64,000 nt of DNA from Rhodococcus sp. 14-2470-1b (GCF_002259415.1 NZ_NPFY01000023.1:1-64000), one strand, 5' to 3'. Shown: positions 52,383 through 62,721, counted from the stretch's first letter. The notes: a model not told the origin generated them from the sequence alone. Program-made: numbers and translations.

Positions 52383-52661
52383 TCGTGGCCTCCGTCCGTT
52401 TCGTGTCTCGACCGTCCCATAGCGGAGCGCCACTGGCCAGCTTGGTCGGCGGAATCGTCGCCATGGGGTCCATACCGTGAGCAAGGAAAGAAGGGCCGAC
52501 CCTGATGCCGTGCGCGATGGCCCTCTGCGCTCCGCTGGTAAATCTGCCTTATGTCTGGCGACTGATCTCCACGCCGTAACCAGTCTGCACTGGCCCTCCT
52601 TTGTCACCGTCAGTTGACGGTGGGCAAACTGTCCTTTGAATAATCCTGCACGGTCTTCGGG
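52383..52661. other. Intergenic with palindrome 52605-52622
   Basis: No gene was seen. A perfect inverted repeat CACCGTCA-GT-TGACGGTG lies 40-57 bases past the stop of the minus-strand shikimate dehydrogenase-like gene and may be its terminator or an operator. Confidence 0.5.
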
Positions 52662-53480
52662 CTAGCTCCGCGAAAACTCCGACGCCCGCTGGATTTGCTC
52701 GTCCGTTGGCCGGATGCCGGTGTAGAGGACGAACTGCTCGGCTGCCTGCAGCGCGATCACCTGTGCGCCCGTGATGACGGGCTTGTTTGCGGCCCGGGCT
52801 TTCACGATCAACGGCGTTTCCGACGGCATGGCGACTACGTCGAACACTGCGTGGGCGCCGTGGATCTGCTCGTCGGAGTATGGCGAGGCATCGGCGTCGG
52901 GGCCGCCCGCCATTCCGACGGGGGTGACGTTGACGAGCAGGTCGGCATGGACGGTGCGGGCAGACCACTCGTATCCGTAGGCGGCGGCCAGAGCCGGACC
53001 GGTGACCTCGTTGCGGGCGACGACGGTGCCTCGGGTGAATCCCGAATCACGAAGTGCTGCAACGACCGCTTTGGCCATTCCTCCGCTACCGGTCACCGAG
53101 ACCGTGTAGTCGGTGGAGAAGCCTGATGACGCAAGCAGATTCGCGACTGCTTGATAATCGGTGTTGTACGCGTGCAGTACGCCGTTCTCGTTGACGATGG
53201 TGTTGACCGATTCGATGGCGCTCGCGGAATCGTGCATCACATCGATCGACGCGATGACGTCTTCCTTGAACGGCATCGAGATTGCGCACCCGCGGATTCC
53301 GAGAGCGCGGACGCCTCCGATCGCGGCAGCGAGATCCGTCGTCGTGAAGGCTTTGTAGACGAAGTTCAGATCGAGTTCGTCGTAGAGGTAGTTGTGGAAA
53401 CGCGTACCGATGTTGCTCGGGCGACCGGAGAGCGACATGCACAGTTGTGTTTCACGGTCGAGGAAGCTGCGCGAGGACAT
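52662..53480 (-). CDS. Shikimate 5-dehydrogenase-like enzyme
   Basis: The 272-aa protein has the AroE fold: N-terminal substrate domain with LCMSLSGRPSNIGTRFHNYL (Ser pair binding shikimate), catalytic Lys72 in ISMPFKEDVIAS, and NTIVNENGVLHAYNTDYQA with the catalytic Asp. The NADP domain follows (SVTGSGGMAKAVVAALRDSG, VNVTPVGMAG). The main aroE usually lies elsewhere with aroB/aroC; this copy stands alone and may be a quinate- or shikimate-using paralogue. The loop VVARNEVTGP differs from the common NRT motif. Confidence 0.85.
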   Translation of the reverse strand: MSSRSFLDRETQLCMSLSGRPSNIGTRFHNYLYDELDLNFVYKAFTTTDLAAAIGGVRALGIRGCAISMPFKEDVIASIDVMHDSASAIESVNTIVNENGVLHAYNTDYQAVANLLASSGFSTDYTVSVTGSGGMAKAVVAALRDSGFTRGTVVARNEVTGPALAAAYGYEWSARTVHADLLVNVTPVGMAGGPDADASPYSDEQIHGAHAVFDVVAMPSETPLIVKARAANKPVITGAQVIALQAAEQFVLYTGIRPTDEQIQRASEFSRS

Positions 53481-53496
53481 CGTTCGGACTTTACTC

Positions 53497-54213
53497 TCAG
53501 CAGTTCTGCGCCACCGACGAGAGCGCGCGCTGGTCCGCCTGTGTGATCGGCAGCGCGTACTGCGCCGCGACGGACAGGTACTTGCCCGCGTAGAAGCATC
53601 GGTACGCGGCGTTGGGTGGTAGCCACTGCGCTGGAGTGGAGTCGCTCTTCGACTGGTTGTCGGGCCCGTTCACGGCAAGGAGGTTGAAGTCGATGTCGTT
53701 GGCGAACTGGACTCGCTTGTCCGGTGTCCATGCGTTCGCGCCCATGTCCCAGGCCGCGGACAGTGGGTAGACGTGGTCGATCTGGATCTTGCCTGCGTCG
53801 GCCTTGACGAATGCGACGGACTCACCGGAGTACGGGTCCGCGAGAACCCCCGACGTGACCACGCAGTTCCGAGTCCCGTCACGGAACGTCACTTCGGTGA
53901 GGGAAAGTGCCAGGACGTTGTCGCGGGTACCGCAGCCGTCGTGACCGCCGGGCCCGTCGTAATCGTCGGTCCACGCCGGTCCGAACACACAGCCCTCCCC
54001 GCTTTTGCAACCCCGCTCGTATCCCGGGTTGTCGGGCCTGTCCGCGACCACCTGTACCCGCGCAAGTAGATCCTCGATCTGCACTCGTGTGGGACTACCC
54101 GGCGCTGGAGGAGGAGGCGAGAAACCCGGAATCGACGCTCTGTCGCAGGACCCGAATGCAGTCATGGCCAGAGCGGCCACCAGCAACAGCAGCGCCACAC
54201 GCAGCTTCTTCAC
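53497..54213 (-). CDS. Secreted HNH-family endonuclease (DUF1524-like lipoprotein)
   Basis: This 238-aa product has a signal peptide with a possible lipobox (MKKLRVALLLLVAALAMTAF then GSC). The mature domain carries GKIQIDHVYPLSAAWDMGA, the His-containing nuclease motif of DUF1524, plus ANDIDFNLLAVNGPDNQSKS (Asn and metal ligand) and KSDSTPAQWLPPN. Paired cysteines (GCKSGEGC, RDGTRNC, AYRCFY) suit an extracytoplasmic enzyme. It probably degrades nucleic acid outside the cell. Common in Mycobacteriales. Confidence 0.85.
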   Translation of the reverse strand: MKKLRVALLLLVAALAMTAFGSCDRASIPGFSPPPPAPGSPTRVQIEDLLARVQVVADRPDNPGYERGCKSGEGCVFGPAWTDDYDGPGGHDGCGTRDNVLALSLTEVTFRDGTRNCVVTSGVLADPYSGESVAFVKADAGKIQIDHVYPLSAAWDMGANAWTPDKRVQFANDIDFNLLAVNGPDNQSKSDSTPAQWLPPNAAYRCFYAGKYLSVAAQYALPITQADQRALSSVAQNC

Positions 54214-54280
54214 ACACGCCCAATCGTCGAACTCGGTCTATCCGGACACGATTGTGCCGCACCCCACCGACAGTGGTTGC

Positions 54281-55186
54281 TCAGCCGACTTCGATGACGA
54301 CCTTGCCGGTCGCGTGGCCGCGCTCCACCGTCGCGAGTGCTTCACCTGCCCGCTCGAGAGGGAAGGTCTGGTCGATCCGAGGTGTCAGCACACCGGTGGC
54401 CACCAGATCGGCCACGGCTTCGTAGGCCTCCGTGGTCCGCCTGCGGTGCACGCCCGACCCGCCCAGCGACGTCGCGAGCACGGGATCCGCGACGCTGACG
54501 ACAGGTGCGTCGGGCTTGGTCAGCGATACCGCCGATTTCAAGGTGTCCCCGCCGACGAGATCGAAGATGCCGTCCACCACGGTGTCCACGGCGTCGGCGA
54601 AGTGTTCGCCGGAGGGGACGAAACGAGCCCCGAGGCCTGACACCCACTCCTGCTTGCCCGTGCCGGCCACGCCGATCGTGTTCAGACCGCGCGCCTTGGC
54701 TATCTGCAGCACGGCGGAACCGACCCCGCCGCCCGCGCCGAGTACCAGCAACGTCGAACCGCTCGCGAGGCCCAGCTGGTCGACACCGTCGTAAGCCGTA
54801 CCTGCCGCGACCGGCAGCGTGGCGGCTGCGGCGAACGTCACGGCACCGGGCTTGTGCGCGGCGCTGGACGCGTTCAACACCGTGTACTGCGCGTACCCGC
54901 CGTGACCGGCCGCGGTGGATCCGAACACTCGATCGCCCACCGAGAAACCGTCCACATGAGTACCGACCTGGACCACCGTGCCGGACACCTCACGGCCGAG
55001 AACTGCCGGTAGGGACGTGTGCACGGTGTCCTTGCGGTTGCCGGCTCGCACCTTCCAATCGGCAGGGTTCACCCCGGCTGCATGCACCGCTACCAGCACT
55101 TGTCCCTGTCCGGGGTCTGGAATCGGCACGTCGAGGAAATACTCGGTTTCGGGACCTCCGTACTCACTGAACCCATAAGCGATCAT
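54281..55186 (-). CDS. NADPH:quinone oxidoreductase-like MDR protein
   Basis: This 301-aa zinc-free medium-chain reductase starts MIAYGFSEYGGPETEYFL. It contains AAGVNPADWKVRAGN, LGREVSGTVVQVGTHVDGFS, GDRVFGSTAAGHGGYAQYTV, LLVLGAGGGVGSAVLQIAKA (NADPH loop) and ends FPLERAGEALATVERGHATG KVVIEVG. No zinc-ligand cysteines are present. It reduces quinones or enones; substrate unknown. It is divergent from the SNF2 helicase gene. Confidence 0.88.
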   Translation of the reverse strand: MIAYGFSEYGGPETEYFLDVPIPDPGQGQVLVAVHAAGVNPADWKVRAGNRKDTVHTSLPAVLGREVSGTVVQVGTHVDGFSVGDRVFGSTAAGHGGYAQYTVLNASSAAHKPGAVTFAAAATLPVAAGTAYDGVDQLGLASGSTLLVLGAGGGVGSAVLQIAKARGLNTIGVAGTGKQEWVSGLGARFVPSGEHFADAVDTVVDGIFDLVGGDTLKSAVSLTKPDAPVVSVADPVLATSLGGSGVHRRRTTEAYEAVADLVATGVLTPRIDQTFPLERAGEALATVERGHATGKVVIEVG

Positions 55187-55328
55187 TCATCCACTGTGCC
55201 AAATGTCCGGTAGTCGGTGGGTGAGGTGTGCTATTTCTCGCCCGTCGGCGTCGCACGAACCCCGCGCACGGCGCGGCAACCGGCACACCACGCCCATCCG
55301 TAACCGAGCACCCTGGTTGGATGGACGA

Positions 55329-58145
55329 GTGCTTCACGGTCTCTGGTCTCCCGGCAGCGGGTTGGCACTGTGGGACGACGAGGTCACCACCGGTACGGAG
55401 CCCGCTCTACCTGCCGCGCTCGCGCAGGTACTCGGCAGACCGTTTCGTCACCGAGTCGAGGTCACGTTCCCGCCGACCGATGGCGGGCTGCCCCCGACGG
55501 CCAGCGTTCCCGCGATCGCGCTCGTACCGTTCAATGCTGCCGACCTGCTGCTCAGGATCACGCCGCATCCGCTGATCGCAGGTGATCTGCAGTATCTGGC
55601 GCACGTCGCGCACGGCATCGAGCGGTGGGTGCGCGCAGGCAGAGTCGTACCCTCGCTCGTCCGACTGGAAGGGACGTGGTGGCCGAGGTGGCGTCTGGTG
55701 GGCGGGGAGCGCCAACGGGCCTGGGCCAGCGAACTCGCCGCGGCCATGCCGTCCGTGCAGCGTGCGGGCCACAGACCCAAGGCAATCCTGGACGACATGC
55801 TGGCCGAACTGACCGATCCCATCGTCAGGTCGGTGCTGGGCAGACCCTATCCGGAACATCCGCTGCTGTCGGCCCTCGTTCTGGACGACCCCTACGTGGA
55901 AGGCACTCAGCAAGCGTCGACTCTGCTGGAGAAGTGGCGGGAAACCCTCACCGTCGACGAGCCGTCGCTGGTTCTGCGATTGCTCGAACCCACCGACGAC
56001 GAGCCGGAAGATTCTGCGGATTTCGGCGAAGCGTTCTGGACCTTGCAGGTATGTCTGCGCGCCGACGGCGAAGCGCCCGTGCCGGTTCCGATGAACCGCC
56101 GAGTCGACGCGACCCTGCTTTCCACAGCCGTGCGCAAGCTTGGCGAGGCCGTGGCGGCGTACCCGCGGCTGCGGGATCTGCCGTCGGAGGACGGTACGCT
56201 CGATCTCCTGCTGCCCACGTCGGTGGTGATCGATCTTGTCGAGCACGGTGCGACGGCACTACAGGCGACCGGAACGACGGTGCTGCTGCCCCGGGCATGG
56301 ACGCGGCTGGATCCGTCGATGCGCTTGCGGGTGGAATCGCCTGCGGTGACCAAGGCCGCCGCCGACCGAGCCGTCGGCATGGAGGAACTGGTCTCCTACG
56401 ACTGGCAACTTCAGCTCGGCGACATGGTCCTCACCGAGGCCGAGATGAATCGCCTGGCCGTGTCCAAGGGTGACCTGGTGCGTCTGCGCGGGCAGTGGGT
56501 GCTCGCCGACGGTGGTCAACTCGCCCGCGCCGCCAAATACGTCGCCGAGCACCACGGCGACGGGACCCCGCTCGGCAAGTTGATGCGCGAGATGACCCTT
56601 GCCGATCCGCCTCCGGCGACCGTTCAGGACATCCGGGCGACGGGATGGGCGAAGGCGCTGCTCGAGCCGGGAGCGAGCCCGGAGCCGATTCCGCTTCCAC
56701 CGGGCGTGAACGCAACTCTGCGGCCGTACCAGCAGCGGGGTGTGGAGTGGCTGGCGTTCATGAGCAGGCTGGGACTCGGAGCGGTACTCGCCGACGACAT
56801 GGGGCTCGGCAAGACTCTGCAGGTACTCACCCTCCTCGCGCACGAACGGAGTACGACGCCGACGCTCCTGGTGGCGCCGATGTCGGTCGTCGGAAACTGG
56901 CAGCGCGAAGCCGCGAAGTTCACCCCCGGCCTACGCGTGATGGTTCACCACGGTGCGGCGCGGTTGAGCGGTGACGAGCTTCGAGATGCCATTTCCGCGC
57001 ACGATCTCGTCGTGACGACGTATGCACTGATGGCGCGCGATCGGGCGCAGTTGGCGGAGCGGACGTGGCGTCGGGTCGTGCTCGACGAAGCGCAGCACAT
57101 CAAGAACTCCGGTACGGGACAGGCGAAGGCGGCTCTCGCCATTCCGGCCGAGCACAAGATCGCCCTGACCGGAACTCCCGTCGAGAACCGACTGGACGAG
57201 CTCCGCTCGATCCTCGACTTCGCCAACCCTGGAATGCTGGGCAGACCAACGGATTTCCGCAAGCGCTTCTCCGTTCCCATCGAACGCGAAAAGGACGAGA
57301 ACGCGGTGACGCGCCTGCGCGCCATCACTTCTCCGTTCATTCTCCGACGGGTCAAGACCGATCCCGCCGTCATCTCCGATCTTCCGGAGAAGAACGAGAT
57401 GACGGTGCGCTCGAACCTCACCGCCGAGCAGGCGGGCCTGTACAAGGCCGTCGTCGACGAGATGATGGCCCAGATCGCCGACGCCAAGGGGATGAAGCGC
57501 AAGGGCGCGGTGCTGTCTGCGCTGACGAGGCTCAAGCAGGTGTGCAACCATCCAGCGCACTTCCTGTCGGACGGCTCTCCGGTGCTCAAGCGCGGGCACC
57601 ATCGTTCCGGAAAGATCGGCCTCGTCGAGGACATGCTCGATTCGATCCTCGGAGAGAACGAGAAAGCGTTGCTGTTCACGCAGTTTCGGGAGTTCGGCGA
57701 CATCGTCGCGCCGTACTTCGCGGAAAGGTTCGGCACCGACGTGCCGTTCCTGCACGGCGGCGTCACCAAATCGAAGCGTGATGCGATGGTGGAGGCCTTC
57801 CAGACCGACGGCGGCCCACCGATCATGATGCTCTCGCTCAAGGCAGGTGGAACCGGACTGAACCTCACCGCGGCCAACCACGTCGTGCACCTCGACCGCT
57901 GGTGGAATCCGGCGGTCGAGAACCAAGCGACCGACCGCGCCTTCCGTATCGGCCAGCGCAAGAACGTCTCGGTGCAGAAGCTGCTCTGTGTCGGAACGGT
58001 CGAGGAACGCATCGATTCGATGCTGCACTCCAAACAGGACCTCGCGAACCTCGCCGTCGGCACCGGTGAGAACTGGGTGACCGAGATGGATACCGCCGAA
58101 CTACACGAACTGTTCCGTCTCAGCGAAGACGCGGTAGGTGAGTGA
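55329..58145 (+). CDS. SNF2-family DEAD/DEAH helicase
   Basis: The 938-aa protein starts at GTG 55329, where the family N-terminus MLHGLWSPGSGLALW begins. An N-terminal region of about 450 residues (bacterial SNF2-associated domain) precedes the ATPase: Walker A VLADDMGLGKTLQVL (Lys495), LVVTTYALMARD, DEAQHIKN (Asp586), LTGTPVENRLDELRSIL. Then comes the C-terminal helicase lobe with LLFTQFREFGD, MLSLKAGGTGLNLTAANHVV and DRAFRIGQ. It is coupled by a 4-base overlap to the SWIM-protein gene. Role in DNA remodelling or repair is inferred from family. Confidence 0.93.
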   Translation: MLHGLWSPGSGLALWDDEVTTGTEPALPAALAQVLGRPFRHRVEVTFPPTDGGLPPTASVPAIALVPFNAADLLLRITPHPLIAGDLQYLAHVAHGIERWVRAGRVVPSLVRLEGTWWPRWRLVGGERQRAWASELAAAMPSVQRAGHRPKAILDDMLAELTDPIVRSVLGRPYPEHPLLSALVLDDPYVEGTQQASTLLEKWRETLTVDEPSLVLRLLEPTDDEPEDSADFGEAFWTLQVCLRADGEAPVPVPMNRRVDATLLSTAVRKLGEAVAAYPRLRDLPSEDGTLDLLLPTSVVIDLVEHGATALQATGTTVLLPRAWTRLDPSMRLRVESPAVTKAAADRAVGMEELVSYDWQLQLGDMVLTEAEMNRLAVSKGDLVRLRGQWVLADGGQLARAAKYVAEHHGDGTPLGKLMREMTLADPPPATVQDIRATGWAKALLEPGASPEPIPLPPGVNATLRPYQQRGVEWLAFMSRLGLGAVLADDMGLGKTLQVLTLLAHERSTTPTLLVAPMSVVGNWQREAAKFTPGLRVMVHHGAARLSGDELRDAISAHDLVVTTYALMARDRAQLAERTWRRVVLDEAQHIKNSGTGQAKAALAIPAEHKIALTGTPVENRLDELRSILDFANPGMLGRPTDFRKRFSVPIEREKDENAVTRLRAITSPFILRRVKTDPAVISDLPEKNEMTVRSNLTAEQAGLYKAVVDEMMAQIADAKGMKRKGAVLSALTRLKQVCNHPAHFLSDGSPVLKRGHHRSGKIGLVEDMLDSILGENEKALLFTQFREFGDIVAPYFAERFGTDVPFLHGGVTKSKRDAMVEAFQTDGGPPIMMLSLKAGGTGLNLTAANHVVHLDRWWNPAVENQATDRAFRIGQRKNVSVQKLLCVGTVEERIDSMLHSKQDLANLAVGTGENWVTEMDTAELHELFRLSEDAVGE

Positions 58146-58897
58146 TGGTCGACTTCAGTCAGTACGGCAAGCGTCGGAAAGCCAAGGGCGGCATCGAGGC
58201 CCGCAACAAGCGAGGCGCATTCGGTCAGACCTGGTGGGGTAGGCACTTCGTCACCGCCATGGAGGACCTGGCCGATCCGGGCAGAATCGCCCGTGGCCGG
58301 ACGTACGCGCGACAGGGGCAAGTACTCAACCTCGGTGTCGAACGCGGCCAGATCTACGGCGAGGTCCAGGGCAGCCAGCTGGAACCGTTCTCGGCGTCGA
58401 TCACCGTCGATCCGCTGACCGACGGTCAGATCTCGGCGCTGATGAGCCGCGTCGCATCCAACCCCGGAATGTTGGCCGAACTGGCGTCCAACTCGATCCC
58501 ACAGGCACTGGCGTCGATTCTTCTTCCGCACGACCGCGGTCAGCTGGACTTCGACTGCACCTGCCCGGACGACGGTTGGCCGTGCAAGCATGCGGCCGCG
58601 TTGATGTACATCGCCGCCGAACACGTCGATGCGTCCGCCGCGACCATTCTGACGCTCCGCGGCGTCGACCTGGATCAACTGATCGAGGGTGTCGGTGACG
58701 GCGACGACGAACTGAATTCCGGAGACTGGTTCGGGGACGACGCCAGGCTGCCCGCTCTTCCGAAACCGACGTCGGCGCCGGCGATGGACGACCTGGACCC
58801 GCTGATCCTGCGCAAGGTCTTCCGAGCCGACGGGTCCAACGAGGCCGAGGTCAGCCGCGCTGTTGCCGAGCTGCGGGCGCTGTACGACAGGCTCTGA
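58142..58897 (+). CDS. SWIM zinc-finger protein, SNF2 partner
   Basis: The 251-aa protein has the zinc-binding SWIM motif FDCTCPDDGWPCKHAAALMY (C-x-C-xn-C-x-H) in the middle. It begins FSQYGKRRKAKGGIEARNKR and has FGQTWWGRHFVTAMEDLADP, RGRTYARQGQVLNL, all typical of the SWIM proteins paired with bacterial SNF2 helicases. GTG 58142 or ATG 58145 could be the start; the former overlaps the helicase stop. The C-terminal acidic linker and a final helix may contact the helicase. Confidence 0.9.
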   Translation: MMVDFSQYGKRRKAKGGIEARNKRGAFGQTWWGRHFVTAMEDLADPGRIARGRTYARQGQVLNLGVERGQIYGEVQGSQLEPFSASITVDPLTDGQISALMSRVASNPGMLAELASNSIPQALASILLPHDRGQLDFDCTCPDDGWPCKHAAALMYIAAEHVDASAATILTLRGVDLDQLIEGVGDGDDELNSGDWFGDDARLPALPKPTSAPAMDDLDPLILRKVFRADGSNEAEVSRAVAELRALYDRL

Positions 58898-58910
58898 CCC
58901 GCTCACGTGC

Positions 58911-58938
58911 TGGACATACGTGGAAGTCCGACTATAGG
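58911..58938 (+). promoter_or_regulatory. Putative sigma-70-type promoter of the valine operon
   Basis: TGGACA (58911-58916), a 16-base spacer and TATAGG (58933-58938) lie 41 bases before the mmsA ATG. Both boxes are near the consensus of primary-sigma promoters. Predicted by eye only. Confidence 0.45.
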
Positions 58939-58978
58939 ATGAGCACACTTCATTCTCGTACCTGTTAGGACGGATTCC

Positions 58979-60484
58979 ATGGCTCGCGAACTCACGCATT
59001 TCATCGGCGGCAAGCACGTTCCCGGAGAGTCGGGGAATTTCGGCGACGTGTTCGACCCCAATACCGGCGAGGTTCAGGCGCTCGTTCCGCTGGCCAGTGA
59101 CGCCGAGGTCGAGGCGGCCATCTCCGACGCCGAGCGGGCCCAGCGCGAGTGGGCGACGTGGAACCCGCAGCGCCGCGCCCGTGTGCTGATGAAGTTCCTG
59201 CAGCTCATCAACCGCGACATGGACGAGCTCGCTCGCTTGCTGTCGAGCGAGCACGGCAAGACCATCGCCGACGCCAAGGGCGACATCCAGCGCGGCCTCG
59301 AGGTCGTCGAGTTCGCCGTCGGCATCCCGCACCTGCTCAAGGGTGAGTACACCGAAGGCGCGGGCGGCGGAATCGACGTCTACTCGATGCGGCAGCCGCT
59401 CGGCGTCGTCGCGGGTATCACCCCGTTCAACTTCCCGGCGATGATCCCGCTGTGGAAGGCAGGCCCGGCCATTGCGTGCGGCAACGCGTTCATCCTCAAG
59501 CCGTCCGAGCGTGACCCGTCGGTACCGCTCAAGCTGGCCGAGCTGTTCCTCGAAGCCGGTTTGCCGCCGGGCATCTTCAACGTCGTCAACGGCGGCAAGA
59601 ACGCCGTCGACGTGCTGCTGAACGACGATCGCGTCAAGGCCATCGGCTTCGTCGGATCGACTCCGATCGCGCAGTACATCTACGAGGAAGCCGCCAGGAA
59701 CGGCAAGCGCGCCCAGTGTTTCGGTGGCGCCAAGAACCATGCTCTCGTCATGCCCGACGCCGATCTCGACCAGGTCGCCGACGCCCTCCTCGGTGCCGCC
59801 TACGGCTCCGCGGGCGAGCGCTGCATGGCCATCTCGGTTGCCGTTCCTGTCGGTGAGGAGACCGCCGATGCGCTCGTCGCCAAGCTGAAGGAACGCGTCG
59901 CGACCCTGAAGATCGGCCGCTCCGACGACGAGGCCGCGGACTTCGGACCACTCGTCGGAAGCGACGCGCTGAAGCGGGTCAACGACTACACCCAGATCGG
60001 CATCGACGAAGGAGCCGAGCTCGTCGTCGACGGCCGGGACTTCGTGCTCGAGGGCCACGAGAACGGATTCTTCGCGGGCGCAACGTTGTTCGACAAGGTC
60101 ACCACGGACATGCGCATCTACAAGGAAGAGATCTTCGGACCGGTCTTGATCGTGGTGCGCGCCAAGGACTACGAGGACGCACTGCGTCTACCGACCGAGC
60201 ACGAATACGGCAACGGCGTGTCCATCTTCACTCGCGACGGCGACACTGCTCGCGACTTCTGCTCGCGCGTGCAGGTCGGCATGGTCGGCGTCAACGTCCC
60301 GATTCCGGTGCCGATCGCGTACCACACGTTCGGCGGCTGGAAGCGCTCCGGCTTCGGCGATCTCAACCAGCACGGACCGGACTCGGTGCGCTTCTACACA
60401 AAGACCAAGACCGTCACACAGCGGTGGCCGTCGGGCACCAAGGAGCAGGCAGCCAACCACTTCGTCATCCCCAACATGGACTGA
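58979..60484 (+). CDS. mmsA: CoA-acylating methylmalonate-semialdehyde dehydrogenase
   Basis: This 501-aa aldehyde dehydrogenase has LTHFIGGKHVPGESGNFGDV at the start, GITPFNFPAMIPLWKAGPAI, GFVGSTPIAQYIYEEAARNG, and the catalytic Cys282 in GSAGERCMAISVAV, where the R/C pair marks MmsA. It converts methylmalonate semialdehyde to propionyl-CoA and malonate semialdehyde to acetyl-CoA. It is the first gene of the valine operon and likely also serves the beta-alanine route encoded at 12728-17377. Confidence 0.95.
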   Translation: MARELTHFIGGKHVPGESGNFGDVFDPNTGEVQALVPLASDAEVEAAISDAERAQREWATWNPQRRARVLMKFLQLINRDMDELARLLSSEHGKTIADAKGDIQRGLEVVEFAVGIPHLLKGEYTEGAGGGIDVYSMRQPLGVVAGITPFNFPAMIPLWKAGPAIACGNAFILKPSERDPSVPLKLAELFLEAGLPPGIFNVVNGGKNAVDVLLNDDRVKAIGFVGSTPIAQYIYEEAARNGKRAQCFGGAKNHALVMPDADLDQVADALLGAAYGSAGERCMAISVAVPVGEETADALVAKLKERVATLKIGRSDDEAADFGPLVGSDALKRVNDYTQIGIDEGAELVVDGRDFVLEGHENGFFAGATLFDKVTTDMRIYKEEIFGPVLIVVRAKDYEDALRLPTEHEYGNGVSIFTRDGDTARDFCSRVQVGMVGVNVPIPVPIAYHTFGGWKRSGFGDLNQHGPDSVRFYTKTKTVTQRWPSGTKEQAANHFVIPNMD

Positions 60485-60487
60485 CGC

Positions 60488-61627
60488 ATGTTCACACTGA
60501 CCGAAGACGAAAAGGCGATCAACGAAACCGCACGGGATTTCGCCGACGAGTTCCTCGCTCCCGATGCAGTCGAGTGGGACCAGAACAAGCACTTTCCGGT
60601 GGATGTGTTGCGCAAGGCGGCCGGTCTGGGAATGGGCGGCATCTACATCGGTGAGGACGTCGGTGGGTCCGGCTTGACGCGGCTCGATTCCGTGCGCATA
60701 TTCGAGCAGCTCGCGACGGGTGATCCGTCGATCGCGGCCTACATCTCCATCCACAACATGGTGACGTGGATGATCGACACCTACGGTAACGACGACCAGC
60801 GTCGCCAGTGGGTGCCGGGATTGTGCTCGATGGACCAGCTGGGTAGTTACTGCCTGACCGAGCCCGGTGCGGGGTCCGACGCGGCGGCCTTGAGTACCAG
60901 GGCTGTTCGCGACGGAGACGAGTATGTGCTGAACGGCGTCAAGCAGTTCATCTCCGGTGCGGGTACGTCGGACGTGTACGTCGTGATGGTCCGGACGGGG
61001 AGTACGGGCCCCAAGGGGATTTCCGCGATCATCGTGCCCAAGGATTCGCCCGGCCTGTCCTTCGGGGCCAACGAGAAGAAGATGGGGTGGAACGCCCAGC
61101 CCACACGCCAGGTCATCTTCGAGGACGTTCGCGTCCCGGCCGCCAATGTCCTCGGTAACGAGGGCGACGGTTTCCGCATCGCGATGAACGGACTCAACGG
61201 TGGTCGGCTCAACATCGCGGCGTGTTCGATCGGTGGCGCTCAGTCCGCGTTGGACAAGGCCGTCGCATATCTGTTGGAGCGAAAGGCGTTCGGAGCTCGT
61301 TTGCTCGACGCCCAAGCTCTTCAGTTTCGTCTGGCCGACATGAAGACCGAACTCGAAGCTGCACGCACCATGCTGTGGCGCGCCGCCGATGCGCTGCAGC
61401 AGAACGCGCCGGACAAGGTGGAACTGTGCGCGATGGCGAAGAGATTCGCCACCGACACCGGATTCCAGGTTGCCAACGATGCACTCCAACTTCTCGGTGG
61501 CTACGGTTATCTCGCGGAGTACGGAGTCGAGAAGATCGTCCGCGATCTTCGTGTGCACCAGATCCTCGAAGGAACCAACGAGATCATGCGAGTCGTGGTG
61601 GCTCGCTCGATAGTGGGAGCAGCATGA
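60488..61627 (+). CDS. Acyl-CoA dehydrogenase (isobutyryl-CoA dehydrogenase type)
   Basis: The 379-aa flavoprotein has [20 protein letters not shown] (FAD-binding), [39 protein letters not shown] and [20 protein letters not shown] at the end, the last holding the glutamate base region of the family. In this operon it should oxidise isobutyryl-CoA to methacrylyl-CoA, the third step of valine breakdown. It starts 3 bases after mmsA and overlaps the next gene by 4. Confidence 0.92.
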   Translation: MFTLTEDEKAINETARDFADEFLAPDAVEWDQNKHFPVDVLRKAAGLGMGGIYIGEDVGGSGLTRLDSVRIFEQLATGDPSIAAYISIHNMVTWMIDTYGNDDQRRQWVPGLCSMDQLGSYCLTEPGAGSDAAALSTRAVRDGDEYVLNGVKQFISGAGTSDVYVVMVRTGSTGPKGISAIIVPKDSPGLSFGANEKKMGWNAQPTRQVIFEDVRVPAANVLGNEGDGFRIAMNGLNGGRLNIAACSIGGAQSALDKAVAYLLERKAFGARLLDAQALQFRLADMKTELEAARTMLWRAADALQQNAPDKVELCAMAKRFATDTGFQVANDALQLLGGYGYLAEYGVEKIVRDLRVHQILEGTNEIMRVVVARSIVGAA

Positions 61628-62721
61628 CCGAGGCAGTGACCGGATCCGAACCAGAAGTCCTGTTCGACGTCCGCGGTGGGGTCGGCCGGATCACGCTGAA
61701 CCGCCCCAAGGCCATCAACGCGCTCAATCACGCCATGGTGCAGCAGATTGCGCCGAAGCTCGAACAGTGGGCTACCGCCGACGATGTCGACCTCGTACTG
61801 CTCGTGGGAGCCGGTGAACGTGGCCTGTGCGCGGGCGGCGACATCGTCTCGATCTACCACGATGCGAAAGAGGGCGGCAACGGTTCGAAGGACTTCTGGC
61901 GCGACGAATACATTCTCAACGCGGCGATCGCCCGATTCCCGAAGCCGTACGTCGCCATCATGGACGGTGTGGTCATGGGCGGCGGCGTCGGGTTGTCCGC
62001 TCACGGCAACGTCCGAATCGTCACCGAGCGATCGAAGATCGCGATGCCGGAAGTCGGGATCGGGTTCGTCCCCGACGTCGGCGGCACGTTCCTTCTCGCG
62101 CGGACGCCAGGAGAACTCGGCACCCACCTGGGCCTGACGACGGCGCGCATGGATGCAGGCGACGCGATCGCCGCCGGATTCGCGGACCACTACATGCCGT
62201 CGGCGAATCTCGAGAAGTTCTTCGACGCTCTCGAATCCGGTGAATTGTCCGACGCTCTGGACGAGTTCACCGAAGAAGCACCTGCGTCGACTCTCGATGC
62301 ATCGCGTGAGTGGATCGACAGGTACTACGCAGGAGACAGTGTCCAGGCCATCGTGGACGGACTGCGCGGCAGCGGCGTACCCGACGCAGAGAAAGCTGCG
62401 GCCGACATCGAATCGAAATCGCCTGTCTCGCTGAAGGTGACCCTGCGCTCGCTGCGGCACGCGGCCACGGCGTCGTCGCTCGAGGAGGTGTTGAACGAAG
62501 AGTATCGAGTCTCGCTCGCGAGCCTCGAATCACACGATCTCGTCGAGGGCATCCGTGCGCAGGTCGTGGAGAAGGACAGAAACCCGAAGTGGTCGCCTGC
62601 GACGCTCGCAGACGTGACCGACGCCGACGTCGATCGGTACTTCGCATCGTTGGGTGACAGGGAACTGGGGCTGGAGTGGAGCCTGCAGAAACGACCGATG
62701 GGACTGGAGAAGAACGCATGA
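61624..62721 (+). CDS. 3-hydroxyisobutyryl-CoA hydrolase
   Basis: The 365-aa crotonase-fold protein is longer than an enoyl-CoA hydratase and matches HIBYL-CoA hydrolases: [59 protein letters not shown] and the diagnostic [22 protein letters not shown] with a catalytic Glu/Asp. A C-terminal extension of about 130 residues is typical. It releases 3-hydroxyisobutyrate for MmsB. It is translationally coupled on both sides. Confidence 0.93.
   Translation: MTEAVTGSEPEVLFDVRGGVGRITLNRPKAINALNHAMVQQIAPKLEQWATADDVDLVLLVGAGERGLCAGGDIVSIYHDAKEGGNGSKDFWRDEYILNAAIARFPKPYVAIMDGVVMGGGVGLSAHGNVRIVTERSKIAMPEVGIGFVPDVGGTFLLARTPGELGTHLGLTTARMDAGDAIAAGFADHYMPSANLEKFFDALESGELSDALDEFTEEAPASTLDASREWIDRYYAGDSVQAIVDGLRGSGVPDAEKAAADIESKSPVSLKVTLRSLRHAATASSLEEVLNEEYRVSLASLESHDLVEGIRAQVVEKDRNPKWSPATLADVTDADVDRYFASLGDRELGLEWSLQKRPMGLEKNA

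Noticed and set aside
56945-60058. A 1037-codon open frame on the minus strand under the SNF2, SWIM and mmsA genes
   Set aside because: Same reason: the plus-strand genes carry all expected motifs and ribosome-binding sites; the antisense frame resembles no protein family.
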